Shown one piece after another: positions 17,117 through 26,622 of a DNA stretch of 44,748 nt. The notes below the pieces were generated by a model that worked only from the letters and a program-made list of their open reading frames with translations, was not told where the DNA came from and searched no databases. The position numbers and the translations under genes were made by a program. Where the stretch lies: assembly GCF_003612125.1 (NCBI RefSeq), contig NZ_RAWI01000028.1, positions 1 through 44,748 on the forward strand, written 5' to 3'. This DNA comes from Corallococcus praedator. GTDB taxonomy: Bacteria; Myxococcota; Myxococcia; Myxococcales; Myxococcaceae. Each line of letters starts with the position of its first letter. The first letter of the stretch is position 1.

Positions 17117-17920
17117 TCAGCGCAGGTGCTGGAACTTCTCGCGGTGGCTTCGCGCGACCCGCAGCTCCGCGCCGCCGGTGAGCACGACGATGAGCTCCCT
17201 GCGGCCCTCGCTGCGCAGCTCCCGGATGCGGCGCGAATTGACGATGGCCGAGCGGTGGATGCGCATGAAGCACCCCGGATCCAGGCGCGCCTCCAGGCTC
17301 TGCATCGACTCGCGGTGGAGGTACGCCTTCCCGCCCGCGTGGATCTGCACGTAGTAGTCGGCGGCCTCGATGTATTCGATTTCGTCCACGTCCAGGAACA
17401 CCACGCGGCCCGTGTCACGGATGGCGAGCCGGCGCACCCACGGCTCGGGCGCGGGCGGAGGTGGCGGGGCGGGCACGCCATCGCGCTCACCGTAGGTCGA
17501 GAGCACCGACATCAGCCGCTGGCTCAAGTCCGACATGCGCGTCAGGCGGATCTGCGCCTTGGCGCGGCCGACGGCGTCGTGGAAGCGCTCGTCGCCAAAG
17601 GGCTTGAGCAGGTAGTCCAGCGCGTGGATGTCGAAGGCGCGCAGCGCATAGCGATCATACGCGGTGACGAAGATGACGGCCGGGACCTCCGCGGGGGCCA
17701 GGTGGGCCAGCACCTCGAAGCCGTTGAGTTCGGGCATCTGCACATCCAGCAGCACCAGGTCGGGCCGCTGCTCGCGGATGAGCCGCACGGCCTCCGGCCC
17801 ATTGCCCGCCTCGCCCACCACGCGGACCTCCGGGTCGCGGGCGAGCAGCAGGCACAGGCCCTCTCGGGCCAGGGGCTCGTCATCCACGACGAGCGTGCGG
17901 ATGCACGCGGACGCATTCAT
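17117..17920 (-). CDS. LytTR-family response regulator
   Basis: A 267-residue DNA-binding response regulator. The receiver domain (7-125) has the acid pocket D13/D14, phospho-acceptor D59 (VLLDVQMP), T86 (VTAYD) and K106 (LLKPF). A Pro-rich linker (PAPPPPPAPEP) leads to a LytTR domain (about 163-265) with DVDEIEYIEAADYYVQIH, FMRIHRSAIVNSRRI and a C-terminal VARSHREKF. The gene overlaps the kinase by 4 bases (ATGA), so the two are translationally coupled. LytTR proteins bind paired 9-bp direct repeats, and such a pair lies in front of this operon at 19076-19105. Confidence 0.95.
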   Translation of the reverse strand: MNASACIRTLVVDDEPLAREGLCLLLARDPEVRVVGEAGNGPEAVRLIREQRPDLVLLDVQMPELNGFEVLAHLAPAEVPAVIFVTAYDRYALRAFDIHALDYLLKPFGDERFHDAVGRAKAQIRLTRMSDLSQRLMSVLSTYGERDGVPAPPPPPAPEPWVRRLAIRDTGRVVFLDVDEIEYIEAADYYVQIHAGGKAYLHRESMQSLEARLDPGCFMRIHRSAIVNSRRIRELRSEGRRELIVVLTGGAELRVARSHREKFQHLR

Positions 17921-19026
17921 GACGCGGCCTTCTCCAGCGAAGCGGACTCGAAGGGCAGCTCCAGGCGCGCGTGCACGCCGCCCCCTGCGCGGTTCTCCAG
18001 CGTGAAGGCGTGGCGGTCGCCGTAGAGCTGGTGCAGGCGCGCGCGCACGTTGGCCACGCCGATGCAGCCGTCGCGGGTGTCCCAGCCGGGAGAAAGGCCG
18101 GGCCCGTCGTCGAGCACCTCCAGCAGCAGCCGTGCCCCGTCCCGCGAGGCGCGCAGCTCCACGCGTCCGGCGCCGGAGCGCGTGGCGAGACCGTGCTTGA
18201 GGGCGTTCTCCACCAGCGGCTGGAGGATGAGGTGCGGCACGAGCGCGCCGAGCGTGGCGGGGTCGATGGCGCGGACCACCTGGAGCCGATCCGGGAAGCG
18301 GGTCTGCTCGATGTCGAGGTAGCGCTCCAGGAAGTCGAGGTCCTCGTGGAGCGGGACGTGCTGGCGGCCGCTGGTGTTGAGGGCCATGCGCAACAGCTCG
18401 CTCACGCCGGTGAGCATGCGGATGGAGCCGACGGTGTCCTGCTTGCGCACCAGGACGGAGATGGCGTTGAGCGTGTTGAAGAGGAAGTGGGGGTGGAGCT
18501 GGGCGCGCAGGGCGTCAAGCCTCGCGTGGGCCAGCCGCGTCTCCAGTTGGGCCTGGGCCAGCTCCCCCTCGCGGTAGCGGCGGTGGTATTCGATTGCGTG
18601 GCCGACGGCGAGGATGCCGCCGTACACGAGCAGGTCCGTGACGAAGTACTTGAACACCAGGAGCGGCAGCACCTGGCCCAGGGAGTTCTGCAGGAACCAC
18701 GGCTCCTTCGCGGCCCGCGACACGAAATAGACAAGGATGACGTGGGGAACGAGCAGCGCGGCATGCGCCGTCAGGTGCACCGCGAGGCTCCGGGGCCAGC
18801 CGTCCCGCTCCAGCCGATAGCGCCGTCCGAGCGCGAGGATGATCGGGGTGGCGAAGGCCCAGTACTGCCACGGCGGCAACTGCATCAGCAGCGCCCGGCT
18901 CAAGGGGTAGTTGGGGTCCCTGGCCTGCGAAGAGAAATAGACGTGGATTGAAGTGATGACGCCTGGCAGGGCCCACATGAGCATGAGCCGGGGCAGGCGG
19001 CGCGCGAGGGAAGGGGAGGCGTCCAC
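17917..19026 (-). CDS. LytS/YehU-type sensor histidine kinase
   Basis: A 369-residue membrane kinase. Four hydrophobic segments (about 11-30, 53-68, 83-103 and 118-142) form a sensor without a periplasmic domain, followed by a coiled coil (AQAQLETRLAHARLDAL). The His_kinase domain has AQLHPHFLFNTLN with the likely phospho-acceptor H178, ENALKHG as the N-box near 275, and DDGPGL as the ATP-lid motif. The start is GTG 19026; a putative -10 TAGCAT lies 10 bases upstream and there is no strong Shine-Dalgarno, so the mRNA may have a very short leader. It shares an operon with the LytTR regulator. The signal is unknown. Confidence 0.93.
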   Translation of the reverse strand: MDASPSLARRLPRLMLMWALPGVITSIHVYFSSQARDPNYPLSRALLMQLPPWQYWAFATPIILALGRRYRLERDGWPRSLAVHLTAHAALLVPHVILVYFVSRAAKEPWFLQNSLGQVLPLLVFKYFVTDLLVYGGILAVGHAIEYHRRYREGELAQAQLETRLAHARLDALRAQLHPHFLFNTLNAISVLVRKQDTVGSIRMLTGVSELLRMALNTSGRQHVPLHEDLDFLERYLDIEQTRFPDRLQVVRAIDPATLGALVPHLILQPLVENALKHGLATRSGAGRVELRASRDGARLLLEVLDDGPGLSPGWDTRDGCIGVANVRARLHQLYGDRHAFTLENRAGGGVHARLELPFESASLEKAAS

Positions 19027-19035
19027 GGGGAGCCG

Positions 19036-19105
19036 ATGCTACCTCCTCGCCCGGAAGTCCCGGCGGGCCGGTGCAGCCAACGGGCTCCGCCCTGCAGCCA
19101 ACGGG
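19036..19105 (-). promoter_or_regulatory. Promoter with a paired LytTR-type operator
   Basis: A 14-bp sequence (GCCCGTTGGCTGCA on the minus strand) occurs twice, at 19072-19085 and 19093-19106, exactly 21 bases apart. Its 9-mer CCCGTTGGC agrees at 8 of 9 positions with the LytTR consensus [TA][AC][CA]GTTN[AG][TC] as I recall it, and the 9-mers are separated by 12 bases, the spacing known for these operators. A -10 box TAGCAT (19036-19041) lies downstream, so the sites sit just above the -35 region, as for activation of the operon by its own regulator. Confidence 0.65.
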
Positions 19106-19124
19106 CACGCGGGGCCTCCCGGGC

Positions 19125-19400
19125 TCAATCCTCGTCGTCAACCGCGTGGGGCTCGGGCTCCAGCCGGGCCTGACGCTCGCTGGCCTCCCACGACGCTTCC
19201 GCGTCACCGGCGTGCACGCGGGCGGCGGCCTCATCGTCCTGCGCGCCCGTCCACGTGGTGTGCCCGCCTGCGAAGCCTTCCAGCGGCCGGGGCCCACGGT
19301 GGGACTCCACCTCCAGGTCCTTCTCTTCCTCCGCGCGCAGCCGCTCCCGCTCCTGTTCCCGCTCGTGCTGGTGCTGCTTCTCGATGGGGCTGTCCGCCAT
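19125..19400 (-). CDS. Small highly charged protein
   Basis: A 91-residue protein, rich in Glu, Arg, Gln and His, with no signal peptide or membrane segment. It is accepted as a gene because ACAGGAGGTGACGG stands at the right distance before ATG 19400, an almost perfect Shine-Dalgarno. The first third (HQHEREQERERLRAEEEKD) is a helix, and the rest is disordered. I know no family for it. Small charged proteins of this type are frequent in myxobacteria and often stress-linked, which is only an analogy. Confidence 0.7.
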   Translation of the reverse strand: MADSPIEKQHQHEREQERERLRAEEEKDLEVESHRGPRPLEGFAGGHTTWTGAQDDEAAARVHAGDAEASWEASERQARLEPEPHAVDDED

Positions 19401-19592
19401 GGTGCCGTCACCTCCTGTCAGAAGGTTCGGTCCTCCCTCGCGGAATGGCAGCCTGCGGGCGGGGAGTCACGGATGGCCGCCTGCCCTCCGGACGGTTGGA
19501 AGCCCGGGTGGACGCGCGACCTACAGCGTGTCGTCGAGGTGAGCAGCCCTTCCCCCTGGCTTCAAGCGGACGTGCCGGCAATCCCATGCCTC

Positions 19593-19621
19593 TCACGCGC
19601 CCCTTTATCCGAGGCGCGTGA
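19593..19621 (-). terminator. Hairpin downstream of the BamE-like gene
   Basis: TCACGCGC and GCGCGTGA (13-base loop) form a perfect 8-bp stem beyond the stop at 19643. The rest of the gap 19401-19642 must hold the promoter of the small charged gene; I could not pick it. Confidence 0.4.
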
Positions 19622-19642
19622 AATCATCACGCAGGCCCTGCG

Positions 19643-20677
19643 CTATTCGACGGAAGCGACCTTGTCGTTCTTGTCGAACTTCACCTTCACCTTGGTCATC
19701 TTGCCCTTCCAGTAGGTCCAGGTGCTGGAGGCGAAGGACGGCGTCTCATGGGGAGGCGGGGGACCCCACGCCATGCGCACGGCCTCGCGCGACATGCCGG
19801 GCTCCACTTCCGAGGCCTCGACCTTCTTGCGGTCCTCTGGCGACAGCGCCGCGAGCTTCGCGGCCTGGTCCTCGGCGGCGAACGCGGCCTGGAACAACTT
19901 CCACGTGTCCGCGCCCGAACGGGAGTCGTTCTCGAAGGAGAACTCCATGCCCGAGTCCACGGCCTTGAACTTCACCTGGGAGGAGCCCTTGTCCAGCACC
20001 TCGACCTGGGTGTTGAACGGGAGGATGGGGCCCTTGAGGTAGTTCACCCAGGACACCGTCCCTTCCTCGAAGTGGAGGTTCGCGGTCGCGTAATAGAGGA
20101 CCTTCTGCACCGGGGCGGGCGCGGGCGCGGCCACGGGGGGCTCATCGCCGAACGACACGACCTTGCCGTCGGCGTCGAACGCGACCTCGAAGGTGGCGAA
20201 CTTGGAGCTCCAGTAGGTCCAGCGGTTGCCCTGGAGCGACGGGGTGCGGTGCGGCGGCGGCGGCCCGATGGTCAGCAGCACCGCTTCCCGGGACATGCCC
20301 CTGGCCAGCTCTCCCGACTTCACCTGCTTCTGGTCTTCCGGCGAGAGCGCGGCGATGCGCGTCGCGGGATCCGTGGGGGCGAAGAACCCGGTGAACAGCA
20401 CCGCGAGCGGCTTGCCCAGGCTCCGGTGGGTCACGACCCGGAACTCGGCCTGGGAGGGGTCGAGCACCTTGCAGGTGATCTCATCGTCGTCGCGGTCCAG
20501 CACCTCGATCTTCGTGCCGACGGGAAGCAGCGTGCCCTTGCCGCGGTAGTTCACCAGGGAGAGCTGACGCTTGTTGAGCAGGAAGTTGGCCTGCGCGAAC
20601 AGCGTCTCGGCCTGGGCGCTCAGCGCCGTCAGCAGGCCCAGCGCGAGCAGGCCGCGAAGAACGTTCTTTCGATACAT
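19643..20677 (-). CDS. Periplasmic protein with two SH3-like plus BamE/SmpA-like modules
   Basis: A 344-residue exported protein with a Sec signal peptide (LLALGLLTALSAQA, cleavage before ETLFA). The start at 20677 is preceded by GAGGGGG. The mature part is a tandem duplication of about 155 residues. Each half starts with a beta-rich SH3-like segment (LFAQANFLLNKRQLSLVNYRG, with LYYATANLHFEEGTVSWVNY split over the second), then LPVGTKIEVLD or LPFNTQVEVLD, then LSPEDxKxV, GMSREAV, GPPPPHxTPS and a WTYW(S/K) strand. The GMSREAV...GPP...W pattern is that of BamE/SmpA-like domains, here in two copies. It is probably an envelope assembly factor. It is divergent from the kinase gene of the Omp85 cluster. 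Confidence 0.85.
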   Translation of the reverse strand: MYRKNVLRGLLALGLLTALSAQAETLFAQANFLLNKRQLSLVNYRGKGTLLPVGTKIEVLDRDDDEITCKVLDPSQAEFRVVTHRSLGKPLAVLFTGFFAPTDPATRIAALSPEDQKQVKSGELARGMSREAVLLTIGPPPPHRTPSLQGNRWTYWSSKFATFEVAFDADGKVVSFGDEPPVAAPAPAPVQKVLYYATANLHFEEGTVSWVNYLKGPILPFNTQVEVLDKGSSQVKFKAVDSGMEFSFENDSRSGADTWKLFQAAFAAEDQAAKLAALSPEDRKKVEASEVEPGMSREAVRMAWGPPPPHETPSFASSTWTYWKGKMTKVKVKFDKNDKVASVE

Positions 20678-20776
20678 GTGAAACCCCCTCATGTTTGGAA
20701 TCGCGGCGCGTATGTAGTTGTCTCGCGAGGACGGTCGCAAGAACTTTGCGGGTGCCTGCGGTATGAACAGCGGATC

Positions 20777-21999
20777 ATGCGCCGCGCTCCGTCCATGGGT
20801 CCTCCGCCGCCTCCGCCCCGCTTCCGGCGGCGCTTGTTGGCGGTGATGCTGCTCACGGGCCTCATTCCGCTGGTGCTGCTGGGCGCGCTGGCGCAGGGCG
20901 TGCTGGAGCGCGTGCTCTCCGTGTCCATCGCCCCGGTGGAGGGTGTGCTCGATGGCGTGTCCGCGGACCTGGAGCGGCGCGGACTGCCGCAGGGCACGCT
21001 CGACGATGCGCGGTTGAACCTCGCGCAGGCGGAGCTGGCGCGGCGGGCGCTGGTGCGCCGCGTGCCCGTCTTCATCGCCGGGTTGGGGTTGGTGTCCGGT
21101 CTCGTGCTGGCCGTGGCCGCGGCGCTGCTCGGCCGCGTCCTCACGCGCCCCGTGGGCACCCTCATCGACGGGATGCGGGCCTACTCCCGGGGCGACCTGG
21201 CCGTCCGCTTGTCCGTGCCGGAGCCTCCGCGCGACGAGCTCCAGGACCTGCTGGGGCAGTTCAACCGCATGGGCCAGGAGCTGCTGGGCCAGCGCGAGCG
21301 CCTCAAGGCCGCCGAGCAGATCGCGGCCTGGCAGGACGTGGCCCGCGCGCTCGCCCACGAGCTGAAGAACCCCCTCACCGCAATGAAGCTCTCGCTCGCG
21401 CGTCTGTCCCGCCAGGATGACAGCACCTCGCCGGACCCGACGCGCCTCGCCGAAGCGGTGGCACTCCTCCAGGAGGAGGTGGACCTGCTCATGCGCATGA
21501 CGCAGAGCTTCTCCACCTTCGCGCGCCTGCCGGCCCCGCGCTTCCAGGACGTGGGGCTGCGCGCCCTGCTGGCCGAGGTCTGCGCCCTGTACGCGGGCAC
21601 CTCGCCGGTGCCCGTGGAGCTGGAGCCCGGGCCGGAGGTCCAACTGCGCGCGGATCCGGACGGGCTGCGCCGCCTCTTCGGCAACCTGGTGAAGAACGCC
21701 GCCGAGGCCTCCGGGCCGGACACGCCGCCCGTGCGGGTGGCCCTGCGCGCGCAGGCGGACGGCGCCGTGCACGTCACCGTGAACGACGGTGGCCGTGGCG
21801 TCCCGGGTGTGCTGGAGGGCGCAGTCCTCACCCGGGGGCTGTTCAGCACCAAGCCCGGCGGCAGTGGACTGGGGTTGCCCATCGCCCAGAAGATCGTCCA
21901 CGAGCATGGCGGCACCTTGCGACTGGAGCCGGGCGCGAGCGGCGGGACGCTGGCGCACGTGGCGCTGCCCCCGGTGCCGCCCAGTTCCCAGGTGACTTC

Positions 22000-22003
<4 letters not shown>
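20777..22003 (+). CDS. NtrY-like sensor histidine kinase with HAMP domain
   Basis: A 408-residue inner-membrane kinase. Two transmembrane helices (about 20-42 and 97-119) enclose a short periplasmic loop of about 55 residues; a HAMP domain follows (120-170). The dimerisation and phospho-acceptor helix has ALAHELKNPLTAMKLSLARL with H194. The ATPase part has NLVKNAAEAS, VNDGGRGVPG, then GLFSTKPGGSGLGLPI. The start at 20777 is chosen by the reading-frame pattern, though ATG 20795 also fits. TATGAA about 12 bases upstream may be a -10 box. It overlaps the activator gene by 4 bases and must be its partner. The order NtrY-like kinase then sigma-54 activator recalls NtrY/NtrX. Confidence 0.92.
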
Positions 22004-23355
<1,352 letters not shown>

Positions 23356-23375
23356 CACGCCCCATGGACCCGGGC

Positions 23376-23429
23376 GATGTCACGGGCACATCCCCGCCGT
23401 GACATCCGGATGTGTCCATGACATCGATG
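23376..23429. promoter_or_regulatory. Cluster of GATGTCAC/GTGACATC half-sites before the Omp85 gene
   Basis: GATGTCAC (23376-23383) and GTGACATC (23399-23406) are a perfect inverted pair; ACATCCGGATGT (23402-23413) is a perfect 12-bp palindrome overlapping the second; TGACATCGATG (23419-23429) adds a further half-site. Four ACATC/GATGT elements in 54 bases within a 133-base gap suggest a protein-binding array. Confidence 0.5.
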
Positions 23430-23488
23430 CGCTCGGCGGATCCTCGTCCTTCCAGGCACTTGCCGGGGCCCTCCACCTGGAACGGCGC

Positions 23489-25981
23489 ATGCTCCTGCTC
23501 CCCCGCATGAATCGCATCGTGCTCTGCCTCTGCTTCGTCTCGCTCGCAGTCTTCGCGCAACCCGCGAGGGATGCGGGCACGCTCCCACCTGATGCCGGCG
23601 CGCTCACGGCGCCCTCCGGCACGAGGGCACACTCCCAGGCTGAAACGCCTGGGGATGATGGTTCTCGGGATGATGACGGTCCGGACGATGACGGTCCGGA
23701 CAATGGGGCTCCGCGCGTTGGTGCCTCAAACGATGGCTCTCCGGACGGAGATGCTTCGGACAGGAAGGCCTCTTCGCGGCGTGAGGTGTGCCCCGGCGGC
23801 TTCGACGACGACGAGGACTCCGACACCGCCTCGGTCCTCGCGCCGCTGCGGCTGGACGTCGACGGCAAGGGACTGGCGCCGACGGCCCTCGAACTCGTGG
23901 GGCTCCGGCACCTGACGGACGCGCAGGTGCGCTCGCTCGTGGGCGCCCCCGCCGCCGGGCCCACGCCCCCGATGTCACCCGACGACGTGCAGACCCTGCT
24001 GCGCCGGTTGGCGCGAACGGGCCTCTTCGCCCACGTGGAGCCCCGCCTGCGCGTCAGCGAGCAGGGGCCCGCGCTGCTGGAGGTCACGCTGGAGGAGCAC
24101 CCCACCGTCACGTCGGTGGATGTCCAGGGGCTCCAGGACCTTCCTCCCGACGAGTGGCTGGAAGCCCTGTTCCCGCAGCCCCCCGGCTCCTACGAGGACG
24201 GAGACGAAGACGACGACGAGCACGAACACGGGGAGGTCGTCGCCACGGTGCGCATCCACGGCCGCACCGCGACGCTGTCCGTCATCAACCCGTGCCCGCC
24301 GCTCCACCCGCCCCGCGAGTTGTTCGCGCGCCTGGAGCGCGGGAAGTTCCGCCCCGGCATCGTCCTGGGCGGGCTGGACGCCGCGCTGGAGCGCGCGCTG
24401 AAGGACCTGCGGGACGATGACGGCTATCTGCTGGCCACGCTGTCCGCCACGCTGTCCCACGAAGGCGCGTTGGTGGTGACGGTGGACGAGGGCCGGCTGG
24501 AGGCCGTGGACGTGCCGGGCGTGGAGCCGGAGATGGCGGCGCGGGTGCGCGAGGCGCTGGGCCTGGCACCGGGCGATGTCTTCCTGCGCAGCGACGCCCG
24601 CCGCGCCGTGGAGCGCCTGGAGTCGCAGCTGCCATTCCTCCGGACGGTGGACGGTGAAGGGCTGGGCGAGGAACGCCGGAGCGTGCGGATCATCGAGGAG
24701 CGCGAGGCCCAGGGCACGCGGCGCTACCGCACCCAGGAGCAGGAGCGCCCGTCCCGCCACCGCGAGCCGAAGGAGCCCGGATCCGTTTGGCGGAGCCTGT
24801 TCTCGCGGCACGAACGGGAGGAGGGCATCACGCTGGAGGGACGGCGGCTGGTGGTGCACGTGCGTCCGCGCCGGCCGGACCTGTCCATGGAGTTGCTGCC
24901 CGTGCACACGCAGGTGACGGGGTTCGCGCCGGGGCTCGCGGCGGACCTGCGCTTCTGGGATCCGAAGGACCGGGTGCACGCGACGTTGGATGCGGCCTTC
25001 TTCGTCCCGCTGCGGCTGGGAGGCCAGCGCTTGCCGGACGACCCGGAGGGGACGCGACGTCAGCGCCGCGTCAGCCTGCTGGGCGGCGCGAAGCTGCACG
25101 TGCCCGCGTTGGGGCTCGCGGAGGTGGGAGCGCAGGTCCACGACTTCACCGACACGTTGGACCGCTGGCGGCTGGGGGACATCGACTCCTACGTCTACTC
25201 GTTCCTCATCAACCGGCCCGACCGGGACTACTTCCGCCGCAAGGGCTTCGCGGCGTTCGCCACCTGGCGCTGGGCGCGCTCGTGGCTCGCGGGCGCGGAG
25301 TTCCACGGCGACACCTACGAATCGCTCCAGGCCTTCACTCCGCCGCTCAGCCTCTTCCGCCGGGACTCGCCGGCCTTCCCCAACGCGCCGGTGAGCGAGG
25401 GGCGCTTCCACTCCGTCGTGCTGCGCGCGGAGTACGACAGCAAGGCGAAGCCAGGGTCGCCAGTGGGCTCGCTCTTCCGGACGCCGGAGACGTCACTCTT
25501 CCGGCGCGAAGGGGACCGGACGCGGGAGCCCGCGCTGCGCGGACTCGTCACCCTGGAGGTGGGGCAGCAGGTGGGCGTGGACACGCGCTTCTGGAAGCTG
25601 GTGGGTGACGCGGTGCTGGACCTGCCCGTCAACTGGCACTCGGGGCTGAGCGTGCGCCTGCGCGTCGCGGGAGGCGAGGACCTGCCACTGCAGAAGCAGG
25701 AGGCGCTGGGCGGCTGGAGCACGCTGCGCGGCTTCGGCTTCAAGGACTTCCGTGGGGGCGACGCCTCGGTGCTCGGCAGCGCGGAGTACCGCTGGCAGGC
25801 CTTCGGCATCTTCGCGGACCTGGGCTCGGTGCACGCCGCCTCCGACTGGACGGATCCACGGCTCGGCCTGGGCGCCAGCTTCCACTTCAGCGACGCGGTG
25901 CGCGTGGAAGCGGCCTGGCGCACGGATGAGAAGGCCCGGGCCACGCCCGAGGCGCGCCTGCTCTTCGTCCGGACCTTCTGA
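23489..25981 (+). CDS. Omp85-family (BamA/TamA-like) outer membrane protein
   Basis: An 830-residue exported protein. Start 23489 is taken; ATG 23507 is equally possible and both give a signal peptide (IVLCLCFVSLAVFAQP). A long disordered acidic linker (Gly/Asp/Pro-rich, to about residue 115) precedes POTRA-like modules (about 125-215, 235-300 and 330-390), seen from LVGLRHLTDAQVRSLVG, ARTGLFAHVEPRL and ALGLAPGDVFLRSDARRAV. A charged insert with DEDDDEHEHGE lies in the second. The last 350 residues make a 16-strand-type barrel with the conserved LRGF motif (about 746-749, GGWSTLRGFGFKDFRGG) and a terminal strand ending in Phe (RLLFVRTF). It should insert or translocate outer membrane proteins or lipids. 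It follows the activator at 133 bases and precedes the small gene by 3. Confidence 0.92.
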   Translation: MLLLPRMNRIVLCLCFVSLAVFAQPARDAGTLPPDAGALTAPSGTRAHSQAETPGDDGSRDDDGPDDDGPDNGAPRVGASNDGSPDGDASDRKASSRREVCPGGFDDDEDSDTASVLAPLRLDVDGKGLAPTALELVGLRHLTDAQVRSLVGAPAAGPTPPMSPDDVQTLLRRLARTGLFAHVEPRLRVSEQGPALLEVTLEEHPTVTSVDVQGLQDLPPDEWLEALFPQPPGSYEDGDEDDDEHEHGEVVATVRIHGRTATLSVINPCPPLHPPRELFARLERGKFRPGIVLGGLDAALERALKDLRDDDGYLLATLSATLSHEGALVVTVDEGRLEAVDVPGVEPEMAARVREALGLAPGDVFLRSDARRAVERLESQLPFLRTVDGEGLGEERRSVRIIEEREAQGTRRYRTQEQERPSRHREPKEPGSVWRSLFSRHEREEGITLEGRRLVVHVRPRRPDLSMELLPVHTQVTGFAPGLAADLRFWDPKDRVHATLDAAFFVPLRLGGQRLPDDPEGTRRQRRVSLLGGAKLHVPALGLAEVGAQVHDFTDTLDRWRLGDIDSYVYSFLINRPDRDYFRRKGFAAFATWRWARSWLAGAEFHGDTYESLQAFTPPLSLFRRDSPAFPNAPVSEGRFHSVVLRAEYDSKAKPGSPVGSLFRTPETSLFRREGDRTREPALRGLVTLEVGQQVGVDTRFWKLVGDAVLDLPVNWHSGLSVRLRVAGGEDLPLQKQEALGGWSTLRGFGFKDFRGGDASVLGSAEYRWQAFGIFADLGSVHAASDWTDPRLGLGASFHFSDAVRVEAAWRTDEKARATPEARLLFVRTF
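23672..23701 (+). repeat. Perfect tandem 15-bp duplication in the Omp85 linker
   Basis: GATGACGGTCCGGAC occurs twice in immediate succession (23672-23686 and 23687-23701) and encodes DDGPD twice. The region around it is made of degenerate copies. This is a site where the linker may change length by slippage. Confidence 0.85.
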
Positions 25982-25984
25982 GGC

Positions 25985-26596
25985 ATGGCACGGCACGGCA
26001 CAGGCGGACGGTGGCGGCTCCAGGCGGCGCTCACGGCGTCGGTGGGGCTGCTGGCGTCCACGGCCCGGGCGGACGAGGCCCGAGCCACCTGCGCCGCGAC
26101 GCTCACCGGGCGGCGCGTGGTGGTGCGCTCGGAGGCGCGCGCCTTCGTGTCGCCGGAGCTGGACCGGTTGGTGCGGCTGGGCATGGCGGGGAAGCTGGAG
26201 GTGCAGCTGACCCTCATGCGCCGCCGCTCCCTCTGGTTCGACGCGCGCATGGACAGCACACAGGTCACCCAGGTGCTGGCCTTCACGCGCACGGGCTACC
26301 TGCTGGACGGAAGGCCCCTGGCGGAAGGGGTGGCCACGCTGGAGCTGGAGCGCGTGGCCTGGATGCTGGATGCCCCTCCGGAGCCAGGAGAGCGCTTCAT
26401 CGTGCAGGTGGAGGTGCGGTTGCACGTGGTGACGGCCGCGAGCCTCGGGCGCGTGGCGACGTGGCTCACCCAGGGCGCTTCAGCGGGGACGGAGCCCGAC
26501 GACCGCTCCGCGCTCACCGCGACCCTGCTGCGCTCCGTCGCGGAGGACCTGGCGCGTGGGGCCTCCGGGCGCTGTGACGTGCTCCGCTCGCCCTGA
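25985..26596 (+). CDS. Small exported protein, DUF4390-like
   Basis: A 203-residue protein with a signal peptide ending at ARADEA (residues 28-31), placing it in the periplasm. The mature part has repeated strand-rich segments (RRVVVRSEARAFVSP, GKLEVQLTLMRRRSLWFDARM, FTRTGYLLDG) and two Cys. Its pattern of strands around a short-loop core resembles DUF4390 proteins, which in some proteobacteria are encoded next to NtrY-like kinases; this is recalled, not searched. Only 3 bases separate it from the Omp85 gene, so it is cotranscribed. It may act on the kinase or on the barrel. Confidence 0.75.
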   Translation: MARHGTGGRWRLQAALTASVGLLASTARADEARATCAATLTGRRVVVRSEARAFVSPELDRLVRLGMAGKLEVQLTLMRRRSLWFDARMDSTQVTQVLAFTRTGYLLDGRPLAEGVATLELERVAWMLDAPPEPGERFIVQVEVRLHVVTAASLGRVATWLTQGASAGTEPDDRSALTATLLRSVAEDLARGASGRCDVLRSP

Positions 26597-26622
26597 TCAA
26601 CTGCGCAAACCTGTCGGCGCCA

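Noticed and set aside
19072-19106. Direct repeat considered as an attachment site
   Set aside because: No integrase, tRNA or mobile gene is near, and the 21-base period fits a LytTR operator better.
19748-20776. Long open frame upstream of the NtrY-like kinase, in frame with it
   Set aside because: It is the antisense of the BamE-like gene on the minus strand, Arg/Gly/His-rich without domains; G+C-rich DNA leaves such frames open.
23446-23462. GGCACTTGC before the Omp85 gene as a sigma-54 promoter
   Set aside because: The GG and GC pairs are not at the required distance; the elements are directly adjacent.
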